Assembly (NCBI RefSeq): GCF_030296835.1
Contig: NZ_AP027922.1
Span: forward strand, 930,001-994,000
Length of the DNA stretch: 64,000 nt
DNA from: Pseudoalteromonas sp. MM1
GTDB taxonomy: Bacteria; Pseudomonadota; Gammaproteobacteria; Enterobacterales; Alteromonadaceae
Direction of reading: 5' to 3'
Part shown: piece by piece, positions 8,621-18,229 of the stretch
Position numbering within the stretch: the first letter of the stretch is position 1
How the letters are laid out: the number at the start of each line of letters is the position of its first letter
Position numbers and translations under genes: made by a program
Notes under the pieces: generated by a model
The model's input: only the letters and a program-made list of their open reading frames with translations
Databases searched by the model: none
What the model was told of the DNA's origin: nothing

Positions 8621-9132
8621 TGAATAATGTTCTAATCCCTCCAGAAGTCTCAGTTTATATCGGTGTGTTAGTACAGTGGGGCTTTTTAATGGCCTTTTTA
8701 TATTCACTAACAACTAGCATTAACAATCCATCGAAAAAGGCTGTATGGCTATCTTTAGTTATGGCCATATCTTATTGCTTTAGTTTCTTTATAGATATTT
8801 ATGATATTACCTACATAGAGTTATTTTGCTATGACGTAGTCACGTTATTTTTTATTTTATGCCTACGATATTACCTACCTGAAAAGCGCATATCTGCTTA
8901 CTTATTATTTGGCTTGAGCATTAATTCGTTATTATTTTTAGCTATGCATATAGATGTGTTTGTACGTGGTAATTACGAACCGTGGTGGTTTTGGTCTTTT
9001 TATACGGTTGTTATTAATATGATGGATATCATTATGATTAGTATTTTTTTCGTAAAAAAGGATTTTTTAAGGTTTGTGTATGTTATGGATAAATTAACAG
9101 GCTTTATTATGAGGGCGAAGCAAGGTGGCTGA
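8620..9132 (+). CDS. Tandem membrane-protein paralogue 5
   Basis: Unrecognised 170-aa member with a GTG start overlapping the preceding stop by one base. Motifs: VQWGFLMAFLYSLTTSIN, YDVVTLFFIL, GLSINSLLFLAMHID, EPWWFWSFY, MDIIMI and VKKDFLRF. It is close to the consensus of the six. The end overlaps paralogue 6 by 8 nt. Confidence 0.85.
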   Translation: MNNVLIPPEVSVYIGVLVQWGFLMAFLYSLTTSINNPSKKAVWLSLVMAISYCFSFFIDIYDITYIELFCYDVVTLFFILCLRYYLPEKRISAYLLFGLSINSLLFLAMHIDVFVRGNYEPWWFWSFYTVVINMMDIIMISIFFVKKDFLRFVYVMDKLTGFIMRAKQGG

Positions 9133-9652
9133 TATCCTTTGGGAGCTTGTTGATTTAGGGTACAACGTAGCTGTTTTGTTTACGTGGTTTTTTCTTATTG
9201 CCTTTTTGTACAATTTATCGGCAAGTATTAATAAGGCAGATAAAAGCAGGGCACAGCTTTCATTTATTATGATGGCATCCTACACAGCTAGTTTGCTCAT
9301 GGACCCACTTGTTGCAACGCCACACTTAAATTATTTTTATTATGATGCTGTAACTCTCCTCGTTTTACTTTTGTGGCGTAATTTCACCAAGCAAACCATA
9401 CCTACGTCCTTTTATTATTTAATTATAGGACTAAGCTGTAATGCCTGCTTATTTTTAGGTATGCATTACGACATTGTTATACAGGGTACACTTTACTATT
9501 GGTGGTTTTGGACCGTATATACTTTTGGTATGTATTTTAGCGATTTCACAATGGCACTTGTGTTAATTATAAATAAAGATATTTTAGGCTTGATAAAGCT
9601 TAAACGCGCTTTGTTTAACCGCGGTGAATCACAAGCTATGGTTAGAAAGTAG
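9125..9652 (+). CDS. Tandem membrane-protein paralogue 6
   Basis: Unrecognised 175-aa final member of the array, with a GTG start inside the end of paralogue 5. Motifs: TWFFLIAFLYNLSASIN (QWGF has become TWFF), YDAVTLLVLLL, GLSCNACLFLGMHYD, YWWFWTVY, SDFTMAL and INKDILGL. It is followed by a short hairpin shared with the convergent coaD gene. Confidence 0.85.
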   Translation: MADILWELVDLGYNVAVLFTWFFLIAFLYNLSASINKADKSRAQLSFIMMASYTASLLMDPLVATPHLNYFYYDAVTLLVLLLWRNFTKQTIPTSFYYLIIGLSCNACLFLGMHYDIVIQGTLYYWWFWTVYTFGMYFSDFTMALVLIINKDILGLIKLKRALFNRGESQAMVRK

Positions 9653-9663
9653 TTTGGTAAATC

Positions 9664-9682
9664 AGCGCACCTAAAGTGCGCT
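9664..9682. terminator. Bidirectional hairpin between array and coaD
   Basis: AGCGCAC and GTGCGCT form a perfect 7-bp stem with a CTAAA loop between convergent genes. The T-tract is poor on both sides, so this is a weak or factor-assisted terminator. Confidence 0.5.
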
Positions 9683-9694
9683 TATTACGTTTAG

Positions 9695-10198
<504 letters not shown>

Positions 10199-10360
10199 CT
10201 ATTATTTTTTAAGTAGTCTATCAGTGTTTGTGGCACAAATCAGCTAAGCGTGTTTTTAAAATAGTAAATTATGATGGTATTTAAACCAACCTGATTTGTT
10301 TATACTGCAAGGCCGAGATTTTGTGTAATGTAGTTTATAAGTTAATTTGAGTCGTCGCAT

Positions 10361-11014
10361 ATGAATACCAAGGATAAAATAATACACACCAGTATTTCGT
10401 TATTTAATGAACATGGTGAACGTGCAATATCAACCAATCACATTGCATCACATTTAGGGATGAGCCCGGGTAACCTTTACTATCATTTTAAAAATAAAGA
10501 AGACATTATTCGGCATATTTTTGCGCTTTATAGTGAACACTTACATACTCACTTTAAACCTATTGAAGTAAACGATGATGCGTTTGATCATTTAACTGCT
10601 TATTTAGATTCTTTATTTGAGCTAATGTGGCGCTATCACTTTTTTTACGACAACTTAGGCGATATTCTCTCAAGAGACGAAAGTTTAAAAAAGGCCTATA
10701 TAGATTTTCAGGCAACGTTATTAGAGCAGGTTCGCCAAGTTATTTTAGGCCTGCGTGACAACGAAATGATTGCCATAGAAGAGCAAGATGCGCTTGAACT
10801 TGCCCATACGCTTAAACTAACCGTTAGTTTTTGGACTCCATATATTAAAGCGCGTAGGCTCAGTGGTAATTTAGCCGAGCAAGATATTTATCATGGTATT
10901 TTAAAAGTATTAGCGTTATTTAGGGCTTACAGCACCGAAAAAAGCATGCTTAAAATGAATCAGTTACGCGAAAAATACACCCAACTTGCAGAGCAAGCCC
11001 CAGCGCTTGCCTAA
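10361..11014 (+). CDS. TetR-family transcriptional regulator
   Basis: A 217-aa one-component repressor. The N-terminal helix-turn-helix is visible at about residues 20-48 (STNHIASHLGMSPGNLYYHFKNK), with the typical GNLYYHF recognition segment. The C-terminal ligand-binding half is helical with no diagnostic motif, so the ligand is unknown. The gene stands alone between coaD (divergent) and thiI. No efflux or metabolic target is directly adjacent. Confidence 0.9.
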   Translation: MNTKDKIIHTSISLFNEHGERAISTNHIASHLGMSPGNLYYHFKNKEDIIRHIFALYSEHLHTHFKPIEVNDDAFDHLTAYLDSLFELMWRYHFFYDNLGDILSRDESLKKAYIDFQATLLEQVRQVILGLRDNEMIAIEEQDALELAHTLKLTVSFWTPYIKARRLSGNLAEQDIYHGILKVLALFRAYSTEKSMLKMNQLREKYTQLAEQAPALA

Positions 11015-11050
11015 CTGCTGTTAGTTGGTTAGTTCCTAGACGCAAAAATT

Positions 11051-11061
11051 TTTGCTATAAT
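11051..11061 (+). promoter_or_regulatory. Extended -10 promoter of thiI
   Basis: TTTGCTATAAT carries a perfect TATAAT at 11056-11061 preceded by a TGC extension. It lies about 50 nt upstream of the thiI ATG, and I see no convincing -35 box. Confidence 0.6.
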
Positions 11062-11111
11062 CGCGCGCCCAATGCCTGGGAGCGCGAATTCCCGCAGTCT
11101 AAGAGTGAACT

Positions 11112-12569
11112 ATGCTTAAATTTATCGTCAAACTACATCCTGAAATTGCCATTAAAAGCCGTTCGGTACGTAAACGCTTTACTAAAGTGTTAGAAAATAA
11201 CATTAAAATTATGTTGCGCCGTGTTGACGAAAAAGTACAAGTAAGAAACAACTGGGATAATATTTCTGTTGTAACTAAGCTTGATGATGTACAAACACGC
11301 CTAAACTTTATTGATAGCCTGCAGCGCATTCCTGGCATTGTGCAATTTATTGAAGTGACCGAAACTGACTTCACTACGCTTGACGATATCTATAAAAAAG
11401 CCATAGACCTAGTAGGGCACACCATTGTTGGTAAAACGTTTTGTGTGCGCGCTAAGCGTATTGGTCAACATGACTTTACTTCTACCGATTTAGAGCGCTA
11501 CGTTGGCGGTGGTTTAAACCAGCATGTTGAAGGCGCGCGCGTTAAATTAAGTCGCCCAGAAGTCACTATTCGCTTAGAAGTAAAAGACGATAAAGCGTAC
11601 ATAGTCACGAAAACTCACCTTGGAATGGCGGGCTTTCCTCTGCCTACACAAGAAGACGTGCTTTCGCTAATGTCGGGTGGTTTTGACTCGGGTGTAGCAA
11701 GTTATCAGATGATCCGTAAAGGTGCTCGCACGCACTTTTTATTCTTTAACTTAGGGGGTGCAGCACACGAGATTGGTGTTAAACAAGCTAGCTACTATTT
11801 ATGGAAAAAATTTAGCTCTACCCATAAAGTTAAATTTATCACGGTTGATTTTGAACCCGTTGTTGCTGAGATTTTAGAAAACGTAGAAAACAGCCAAATG
11901 GGTGTTGTACTAAAACGTATGATGATGCGAGCTGGTAGCCAAGTTGCTGAAAAATTAAATATTCAAGCACTTGTAACCGGTGAGAGTATTGGCCAAGTTT
12001 CAAGCCAAACCTTAGCTAATTTAAGTGTGATTGACCGCGTAACAGAAACCCTTATTTTGCGCCCGCTTATTCAGCACGATAAGCAAGAAATTATTAATAT
12101 TGCCCGTAAAATCGGCACCGCAGAAATGGCCGAAACCATGCCTGAATACTGCGGCGTAATATCTAAAAAGCCAACGGTAAAAGCTAAAATTGACGTTATT
12201 AAAGCCGAAGAAGAAAAATTTGACTTTGATGTGCTCAATACCGTTGTTGAAAACGCGCGTATTATGGATGTGCGAGATATAGACGTAGAAGCAAAGCAAG
12301 AACTTAAAGAAGCTGAGTCGGTTGTTGATTTACCAGCGGGTGCAGTGGTTGTAGATATTCGCTCACCAGAGGAAGAAGATGCAGCGCCGCTTGAGATTGA
12401 CGGCATAGATGTAGTGCACTTACCGTTTTTCCGCTTAGCGACTAAGTTTGGTGACTTACCAAAAGATAAAGACTATTACCTGTATTGTGAAAGAGGGGTT
12501 ATGAGCCAGTTACAGGCACTTATTCTTCACGAAGCAGGCTTTACGGGTGTAAAAGTTTACCGCCCGTAA
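11112..12569 (+). CDS. thiI: tRNA 4-thiouridine synthase with rhodanese domain
   Basis: Sulfurates U8 of tRNA and supplies sulfur for the thiazole of thiamine. Order of domains: ferredoxin-like and THUMP region (residues 1-165), PP-loop ATPase with SGGFDS at 188-193, and a C-terminal rhodanese domain from about residue 390 whose active Cys is Cys459 in YCERGVMS. The MPEYCGV cysteine that pairs with it in the E. coli enzyme is present. The 485-aa length matches the long gammaproteobacterial form active in both pathways. Confidence 0.96.
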   Translation: MLKFIVKLHPEIAIKSRSVRKRFTKVLENNIKIMLRRVDEKVQVRNNWDNISVVTKLDDVQTRLNFIDSLQRIPGIVQFIEVTETDFTTLDDIYKKAIDLVGHTIVGKTFCVRAKRIGQHDFTSTDLERYVGGGLNQHVEGARVKLSRPEVTIRLEVKDDKAYIVTKTHLGMAGFPLPTQEDVLSLMSGGFDSGVASYQMIRKGARTHFLFFNLGGAAHEIGVKQASYYLWKKFSSTHKVKFITVDFEPVVAEILENVENSQMGVVLKRMMMRAGSQVAEKLNIQALVTGESIGQVSSQTLANLSVIDRVTETLILRPLIQHDKQEIINIARKIGTAEMAETMPEYCGVISKKPTVKAKIDVIKAEEEKFDFDVLNTVVENARIMDVRDIDVEAKQELKEAESVVDLPAGAVVVDIRSPEEEDAAPLEIDGIDVVHLPFFRLATKFGDLPKDKDYYLYCERGVMSQLQALILHEAGFTGVKVYRP

Positions 12570-12583
12570 TAAAGATTTATGAT

Positions 12584-12612
12584 AAAGCGTGGTTTATACC
12601 ACGCTTTTTTTT
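12584..12612. terminator. Shared terminator of thiI and the panE-like gene
   Basis: AAAGCGTGG and CCACGCTTT flank a TTTATA loop and are followed by eight T on the plus strand. The hairpin overlaps the last codons of the convergent minus-strand gene, so one structure ends both transcripts. Confidence 0.82.
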
Positions 12613-13496
12613 GCCTGAATTTTAGCAAGTAGGGCATCGTTTAGCGGTGTATTAATATTTAATCGCTTCCCTTGTTGGCTAATATAGCCACAAATGGCGT
12701 CTATTTCGGTTTGTCGGTTATGGGCAACGTCTTGATGCATTGAAGAGTAGTTTTCAGCGGTTAGCATCATTACGTTGTAGGCGTTGTTAAGCGCATCGGC
12801 CAGTTTAATATTAAGCTTTAAAGCATGGGCTACTTGGCATGCCTCAGTCAATAAGTTAAAAATAATGCTATTAAAATAAGGGGCACGTAACTGACCATTT
12901 TTAATATCATACAGTGCGCTTAATGGGTTAATGGCAATATTTACTAATAGTTTTTCAAACCGTAACTGCTCAATATTAGTACAGTAGCTTAGCTGCGGCA
13001 CGTTTTGCAATTGCTCACACATTGCTTGGCGATAACTGTGCGCGCATGGGTTGCAGGCACCTAATACGCTTTTACCTTCACCGGTGTGCTGTACTATAAA
13101 GTCGTTTGTTTTAAAGCCAGCCATGCTGGTTGTTAAAAAGTACAACGCTTGTTGTTTATCGAGTTGCTCATTGAGCGTTTCAACATTACCCATTCCGTTG
13201 TGCGATACAACAAGTACGCTACTTGGCGATAAAAAGGGTTTTACTTGAGTAAAGGCCGACTGCACCTGAAAAGCCTTTACGGCAAAAATAACAATATCAA
13301 ACGCGGACTGTTCATTAATTTGCTTAAGCGTAATAAATCGCGCATTTATTTTTTGCGAAGGCTGTTTTGCTTTGCAATAAAAACGTGTATTTGCAGTGGC
13401 TTTGCGTGTTAACACATGAACAGTGTGAGCTTTAGATAAAAAATGGCTTAGCAATAAACCAATAGCGCCGTCGCCAATAATAAGAATATTAGCCAT
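12594..13496 (-). CDS. panE: 2-Dehydropantoate 2-reductase family protein
   Basis: NADPH-dependent reductase of the ApbA/PanE family (ketopantoate to pantoate, for pantothenate and CoA). The N-terminal nucleotide-binding loop reads IIGDGAIGLLLSH (GxGxxG), and KLLVNIAINPLSAL is the usual catalytic-lysine segment near residue 190. The length is 300 aa. The start overlaps the VanZ-like gene by 8 nt, forming a two-gene minus-strand operon. The family includes enzymes with other 2-oxoacid substrates, so PanE identity is likely but not certain. Confidence 0.82.
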   Translation of the reverse strand: MANILIIGDGAIGLLLSHFLSKAHTVHVLTRKATANTRFYCKAKQPSQKINARFITLKQINEQSAFDIVIFAVKAFQVQSAFTQVKPFLSPSSVLVVSHNGMGNVETLNEQLDKQQALYFLTTSMAGFKTNDFIVQHTGEGKSVLGACNPCAHSYRQAMCEQLQNVPQLSYCTNIEQLRFEKLLVNIAINPLSALYDIKNGQLRAPYFNSIIFNLLTEACQVAHALKLNIKLADALNNAYNVMMLTAENYSSMHQDVAHNRQTEIDAICGYISQQGKRLNINTPLNDALLAKIQAKKSVV

Positions 13497-13842
13497 AAGG
13501 GTTCTTTTTTCGAGGAGTAAAAATGCTTCTTAGTAAAAAGTACATGGCCGCACCGGCAAAATCAGCAATAAAATCACCTAACGAGGCCTGCCTGTAGGGA
13601 AGCGCATCTTGCATTATTTCTATTGCTGCACCGTAGCCCGCAAGCAAGAGTACTTGCGTGTATAGCGGTAACTTAAAGGCCTTATCCATAATGATGGCGA
13701 GTATAAAAAAAATCCCAAAATGGGCAACTTTATCAACATGTGGAAATAAGTTCGTAACACCGCCTTTTATTTCTTTGGCAAATAAGAGGGTAAACACCAC
13801 AATACTAATCAAAAAAACTGCTTGGTAAACACGCCTTGTCAC
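13489..13842 (-). CDS. VanZ-like membrane protein
   Basis: A 117-aa protein with about four hydrophobic segments and the VanZ-family core: DKVAHFGIFFILAI around residues 38-51 and EIMQDALPYRQASLGDFIADFAGA near the third helix. The family is named after the teicoplanin-resistance protein VanZ, but most members have no known role. It is translationally coupled to the panE-like gene downstream by an 8-nt overlap. Confidence 0.8.
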   Translation of the reverse strand: MTRRVYQAVFLISIVVFTLLFAKEIKGGVTNLFPHVDKVAHFGIFFILAIIMDKAFKLPLYTQVLLLAGYGAAIEIMQDALPYRQASLGDFIADFAGAAMYFLLRSIFTPRKKNPYG

Positions 13843-13948
13843 GATAAATCCTAAAACCGCTTAAAAAAGAGGCTGCAGTATATCAAACTAAAATAGTATC
13901 GCACCTGAACAACGGGCAGAAAAATGTAAAGATTTATAATTTTAGCGT

Positions 13949-13954
13949 TATAAT
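13949..13954 (+). promoter_or_regulatory. -10 box of yajQ
   Basis: A TATAAT hexamer lies 39 nt upstream of the yajQ ATG, with a TGTAAA near 13925 as a possible -35. Confidence 0.45.
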
Positions 13955-13992
13955 CGGCGCATATATTTAGATTTAATAGTTAGGAGAACCCA

Positions 13993-14475
13993 ATGCCTTC
14001 ATTTGATATCGTATCAGAAGTAGAAATGAACGAAGCTAAAAATGCAGTAGATAACGCAAACCGCGAGCTAGAAACGCGCTTTGACTTTAGAGGGGTTGAC
14101 GCATCAATTGAGCTAAACGACAAAACAATTAAACTAAAAGCAGAAGCTGACTCACAAGTTATGCAATTGTTTGATATTTTAGCCGCTAAAATCTCTAAGC
14201 GTGGTATGGATGTAGCAAGCTTGGAGCTGCAAGACATTACTCGTGCTGGCAAAAATGTATTTCGTAATGTTGCACTTAAACAAGGCATTGAGAAAGATGT
14301 GGCTAAAAAAGTAGTTAAAGCCATTAAAGACTCAAAAGTAAAAGTACAAGCCGCTATTCAAGGTGAAGAAGTACGTGTAACCGGTAAAAAGCGCGATGAC
14401 TTACAAGCCGCTATGCAAGTGGTTCGCAACGCAGATTTGGGTCAGCCTTTTCAGTTTAAAAACTTTCGCGATTAA
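13993..14475 (+). CDS. yajQ: YajQ family nucleotide-binding protein
   Basis: A 160-aa DUF520 protein. The start [25 protein letters not shown] is highly characteristic and the C-terminal [15 protein letters not shown] is conserved. Members bind nucleotides; the Xanthomonas homologue is a cyclic-di-GMP effector, while the role in this group is unknown. A GGAG ribosome site precedes the ATG. Confidence 0.95.
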   Translation: MPSFDIVSEVEMNEAKNAVDNANRELETRFDFRGVDASIELNDKTIKLKAEADSQVMQLFDILAAKISKRGMDVASLELQDITRAGKNVFRNVALKQGIEKDVAKKVVKAIKDSKVKVQAAIQGEEVRVTGKKRDDLQAAMQVVRNADLGQPFQFKNFRD

Positions 14476-14509
14476 TTATTTATAGAACGGCTAGTTATAA
14501 ATAATACCT

Positions 14510-14555
14510 CTTCAACCTGCGCTTAATAATTTAAGCTCAGGTTGAGTTATTTTTA
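14510..14555 (+). terminator. Terminator after yajQ
   Basis: TCAACCTG-N-GCTTAA pairs with TTAAGC-N-CAGGTTGA (one internal mismatch) around a TAAT loop, followed by a T-rich stretch. Confidence 0.75.
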
Positions 14556-14649
14556 AGCGCTGTTAGCACTCTTAATAAAACAAATTATGTTTAATAATTA
14601 AGCTACTATACTTATACTCTTATTAAATATTTTTGCTTTAGGTGTATTA

Positions 14650-15441
14650 ATGAATCGCTACCAACTTTTAGTTTTTATTACTTTTGTATTTTTTAGTAGC
14701 TCAAGCACAAGTAAAGCAATAGATATAAATGTATTAGTAGAAGATGGTTACTTTCCTATAGTCATTAATGCTGAAAAACAGCAGGGCTTAGCCCCTGAAT
14801 TTATTAAAATATTAAACAATACCCAAAGTGAATATAACTTTATACTCAATTCATTACCTGTAAAAAGGTTGACCAAGTCAGTAGAGCAAAGCAGATTTGA
14901 TGTTTTATTTTTAATGGCGCAGCAATGGATCCCTTTATCAGCGCGAGAAAATATTACCCAAAGCAAATTTTATGTTATTACTAAAAATGAATTATATGCA
15001 CTTAAAGAAAACGCCAAAGATCAAACCTACTTTGATGACTTAAAACCATTAACTAAAGCTGGTGTACTTGGTTATTCTTATCACTTTGCAGGGTTTAATA
15101 CCGACGCGTATTACTTAAGCGAAGAGCATAATGTTAGCCTCACAGTTGATGAGTTTAATGTAGTAAAAATGCTGTTATTGCAGCGCTCAGATATCGGTGT
15201 TTTAAATAATATTGCTTATCAATATTTTAAAAATAAAAAAATATTCGATATGAGCCTGTTATATAAAAGCGAAAAACCAGACGCCGTGTTTGACACTCAC
15301 TTTTTAGTAAGCCCTAAGCAAAGCAAAATATCTGCATCTAAAATAGATTCAATTCTAAACTCAGCAGCTACAAAGCCCTATATTATAAAGTTACTAAATA
15401 AATACTCAGCACCATCTAGCTTTGATAATACACCAGAGTAA
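14650..15441 (+). CDS. Periplasmic solute-binding-like protein
   Basis: A 263-aa protein with a signal peptide (hydrophobic residues 6-20, cleavage near SSTSKA-ID). The mature part resembles the family-3 periplasmic binding fold: an N-terminal VLVEDGYFPIVI strand, GLAPEFIKIL and DVLFLMAQQW. No permease or kinase gene is adjacent, so it may be an orphan sensor or binding protein. The ligand cannot be read from the sequence. Confidence 0.75.
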   Translation: MNRYQLLVFITFVFFSSSSTSKAIDINVLVEDGYFPIVINAEKQQGLAPEFIKILNNTQSEYNFILNSLPVKRLTKSVEQSRFDVLFLMAQQWIPLSARENITQSKFYVITKNELYALKENAKDQTYFDDLKPLTKAGVLGYSYHFAGFNTDAYYLSEEHNVSLTVDEFNVVKMLLLQRSDIGVLNNIAYQYFKNKKIFDMSLLYKSEKPDAVFDTHFLVSPKQSKISASKIDSILNSAATKPYIIKLLNKYSAPSSFDNTPE

Positions 15442-15507
15442 TTAGGTTTTAGCTGTATAGACGTCCATTGACATTTGTAAACAAACTGCTCACAATAACA
15501 GCCTATT

Positions 15508-15681
15508 TTCAAGGTGCTTGCTGGTTGCTAAATACAGGGTTTAAAGTATTAAAACTGACAGCAAGATAATCGGGAAGTTGGTGCGCATTTATGATAAAAG
15601 CAATCCCAACACTGCCCCCGCAACGGTAAAGTATTAACACTTTTTTGAAGGTGCTTACTGAGTCCGGAGACCGGCCTTGAA
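15508..15681 (+). ncRNA. Cobalamin (adenosylcobalamin) riboswitch
   Basis: The canonical elements occur in order: closing stem TTCAAGG (15508) with CCTTGAA (15675), the central GGAAGTTGGTG paired with AATCCCAACACTG, the conserved GCCCCCGCAACGGTAAAG segment, and the B12 box GAGTCCGGAGACCGGCC at 15660-15676. It precedes the btuB start by about 50 nt, which predicts repression of the outer-membrane transporter when cobalamin is abundant. Confidence 0.95.
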
Positions 15682-15730
15682 GTAATCTTACTTACTTAAA
15701 TCTTTGCGGTGGGCAAAGGTAGGGACCATC

Positions 15731-17560
15731 ATGCTACATAAAACAACTCTTGGCGTTGCAATTTCTGCTGCGCTGTCATTTTCTGTGTCTGCTACAGATA
15801 ATTCAATCGAAAAAATTACCGTTACTGCTAATAAATTTGAGCAATCAATTAACGATGTTTTAGCCAGCGTTAATGTTATTGAGCGCGCTGAAATAGACGC
15901 AAGCAACGTACGTGACCTACCAACGCTGTTAAGCAAGCAAGTTGGTTTTCAAATTAATCCTAATGGTGGTTTTGGGCAAACAGCGGGTGTGTCATTACGT
16001 GGTACGGGGTCTGGCGATACATTAATTTTAATTGATGGTGTCCGTACGGGCTCGGCAACGCTAGGCCAAAAAGCACTTAATAATGTACCTTTAAACAGCA
16101 TTGAGCGTATCGAAATTATTAAAGGCTCACGTGCAGCAGTTTATGGCTCAGACGCACTTGCTGGTGTAATCAATATAATAACGCGTAATGCGAATAACTT
16201 GTCGCTTGATGCTACATTTGGATCAGATAATTATCAAAACTATCAAGTAGCGGGCTCTGTTAACTCAAAGGATGTGACAACATCGTTTAATGCAGGATAT
16301 GAAAAAACAGATGGTTTTGACGCATTACAAGGTGTGGCACCTGATGACGACGGTTATGAAAATAAAAACGTAGGCTTTAAAGTAAATTACAGTGATGAGC
16401 ACTACGGCGACTTTAAACTACTCGGTCAGTACAGCGAAGGTTACGCAGATTACGATAGTAGCTTTAGCCCTGCAACGAGCACGGTTGAAAGAGGGGACTT
16501 TAAAAACTATCAGTTATCTGCAGGCTGGAATAAACACTACACTAACCAATCTCATGCTATAAATGTTGCTTTTGCAACTGATGATTCACACGATACTTCA
16601 GCATTTGGCGAAAATGATTTTATAACTAAACGTGTGCAATTGGATTATAACGGTCAGTATAATTTATCAGAGGTACTTAATATTAGTGGCGGTGTTAACT
16701 GGTACAATGATGATGTAAGCCACAGCTCAACACAGTATGATGTACAAGAGCGTGATGTGTTAGCTGTATTTATTGGTGCATATTACAACTCTGAGAAAGT
16801 GTTAGCTAATTTAACTGTTCGCCAAGATGATGATGAGCAATTTGGTGACGAAACTACTTACACTGCGGCAGCCGGCTATCACTTATCTGAAGATGCAACC
16901 TTTAGAATAAGTCAAAGTACGGGTTTTAAAGCACCTACCTTTAACGATTTATATTTTCCAGCCTTTCCAGGTTTTCCACCTTCATCTAACCCTGATTTAG
17001 AGCCTGAAAAATCATTAAACCGAGAGATTGGATTAAATGTAGATTTTGATGTAGCAAGTGTTGATGTTGCTATTTTTAGAAACGATATTGAGGATAAAAT
17101 TTCTTTAGATACTAACTTTTTTCCAGTTAACGTAAGTGAAGCACGTTATGAGGGGATTGAGTTTAGCCTTTCACAGCAGTTTTTTGGTTTTGATAGCCAC
17201 TTTAATTTTGCATATTTAAGTGCCGAAAACCAAGAAACCGGCGATGAGCTACGCAATGTTGCTAAGCGCACTGTTAATTGGGAAATCGCAAAGCAGTTTG
17301 GTGATTTTGATGCTCGCATTGATATGCAATACCGTAGTGATCGCGAGGGGGCAGTAACACGCTTAGGGTCGTATACACTTTGGAACCTAGCGGGTAACTA
17401 TCATGTAAACGATAATATTGAGCTGTCGCTTCGTGTAGAGAACCTATTTGACAGAGATTACAATGTGGTTGACTCAAGAGCTGATTTTACAAGCGGTGAA
17501 GTGTATTACTACAACACCCCAGAGCGCCGCTTTTTTGCTGGTGCAAGCTATCAGTTTTAA
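15731..17560 (+). CDS. btuB: TonB-dependent vitamin B12 receptor
   Basis: Outer-membrane transporter for cobalamin. I chose the ATG at 15731 (AGGGA ribosome site just upstream), giving 609 aa with a signal peptide ending near SVSATD. A TonB box follows (EKITVTANKFEQ), then the plug domain (DTLILIDGVR; IERIEIIKGSRAAVYGSDALAGVINI) and a 22-strand barrel ending in a terminal Phe. The riboswitch upstream confirms the substrate class. No other cobalamin genes follow it here. Confidence 0.94.
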   Translation: MLHKTTLGVAISAALSFSVSATDNSIEKITVTANKFEQSINDVLASVNVIERAEIDASNVRDLPTLLSKQVGFQINPNGGFGQTAGVSLRGTGSGDTLILIDGVRTGSATLGQKALNNVPLNSIERIEIIKGSRAAVYGSDALAGVINIITRNANNLSLDATFGSDNYQNYQVAGSVNSKDVTTSFNAGYEKTDGFDALQGVAPDDDGYENKNVGFKVNYSDEHYGDFKLLGQYSEGYADYDSSFSPATSTVERGDFKNYQLSAGWNKHYTNQSHAINVAFATDDSHDTSAFGENDFITKRVQLDYNGQYNLSEVLNISGGVNWYNDDVSHSSTQYDVQERDVLAVFIGAYYNSEKVLANLTVRQDDDEQFGDETTYTAAAGYHLSEDATFRISQSTGFKAPTFNDLYFPAFPGFPPSSNPDLEPEKSLNREIGLNVDFDVASVDVAIFRNDIEDKISLDTNFFPVNVSEARYEGIEFSLSQQFFGFDSHFNFAYLSAENQETGDELRNVAKRTVNWEIAKQFGDFDARIDMQYRSDREGAVTRLGSYTLWNLAGNYHVNDNIELSLRVENLFDRDYNVVDSRADFTSGEVYYYNTPERRFFAGASYQF

Positions 17561-17578
17561 TCGCGTTTTTTAATGCAC

Positions 17579-17606
17579 AAAAGCCCGATTTATATCGGGC
17601 TTTTTA
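17579..17606 (+). terminator. Terminator after btuB
   Basis: AAGCCCGAT and ATCGGGCTT form a 9-bp stem with a TTAT loop followed by T residues, 18 nt beyond the btuB stop. Confidence 0.85.
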
Positions 17607-17642
17607 GTGTGTACTTAGAATTACTTTAATAACTAAAATGAG

Positions 17643-18179
17643 CTAATTAGATAAAAATTCTTTAAATACAGTTTCAAACTTGTGCAATTTAGGCGCAATT
17701 AAAATACTGCAGTAACCCTGCTGTGGGTTTTCGTTGTAGTAATCTTGATGATAATGCTCCGCTGGGTAATAGGTGGTAGCAGGGCTAACTTCTGTCACTA
17801 TTGGCTCGCTAACATGGTTTTGTAGCTGGGCTATCAACTCATTGGTTTGCTTTAATTGTGCATCGTTGTGGTAATAAACAACACTTCTATATTGCGTGCC
17901 AATATCGTTACCTTGGCGATTTAATTGCGTGGCATCGTGTAACGTAAAAAACATCCTAAGCAGTGTTTCAAAGCTTACTACAGTGTTGTCAAACTCCAGC
18001 TGAACAACCTCAGCATGGCCTGTTGTACCTGAGCAGACTGATTTATACGTAGGGTTATCGGTATTGCCGCCGGTGTAACCTGAGCTTACGTTTACTACAC
18101 CATTTACACGTCTAAATGCGGCGTCTATACACCAAAAACAGCCACCACCAAATGTTGCTAGTTGTGTTGATGTGCTCAT
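17643..18179 (-). CDS. msrA: Peptide methionine (S)-S-oxide reductase
   Basis: Repairs methionine-S-sulfoxide in oxidised proteins. The catalytic motif GGCFWCIDAAF is at residues 10-20, HAEVVQLEFD is in the middle and YHQDYYNENPQQGYC near the C-terminus supplies a candidate resolving cysteine. At 178 aa without a signal peptide it is the cytosolic form. Confidence 0.95.
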   Translation of the reverse strand: MSTSTQLATFGGGCFWCIDAAFRRVNGVVNVSSGYTGGNTDNPTYKSVCSGTTGHAEVVQLEFDNTVVSFETLLRMFFTLHDATQLNRQGNDIGTQYRSVVYYHNDAQLKQTNELIAQLQNHVSEPIVTEVSPATTYYPAEHYHQDYYNENPQQGYCSILIAPKLHKFETVFKEFLSN

Positions 18180-18229
18180 TACTTATTCCTAAATGTTTAT
18201 GGGATATAAAAGCGAGCATAAATTGAATA

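Noticed and set aside
6486..9652. Considered a phage holin or toxin-immunity array for the six paralogues.
   Set aside because: The proteins are too long for typical holins, no lysis or toxin gene is adjacent, and no phage context exists.
12021..12406. Antisense frames of about 90-110 aa inside thiI.
   Set aside because: Ser/Thr-rich, typical of the reverse complement of a real gene; no independent support.
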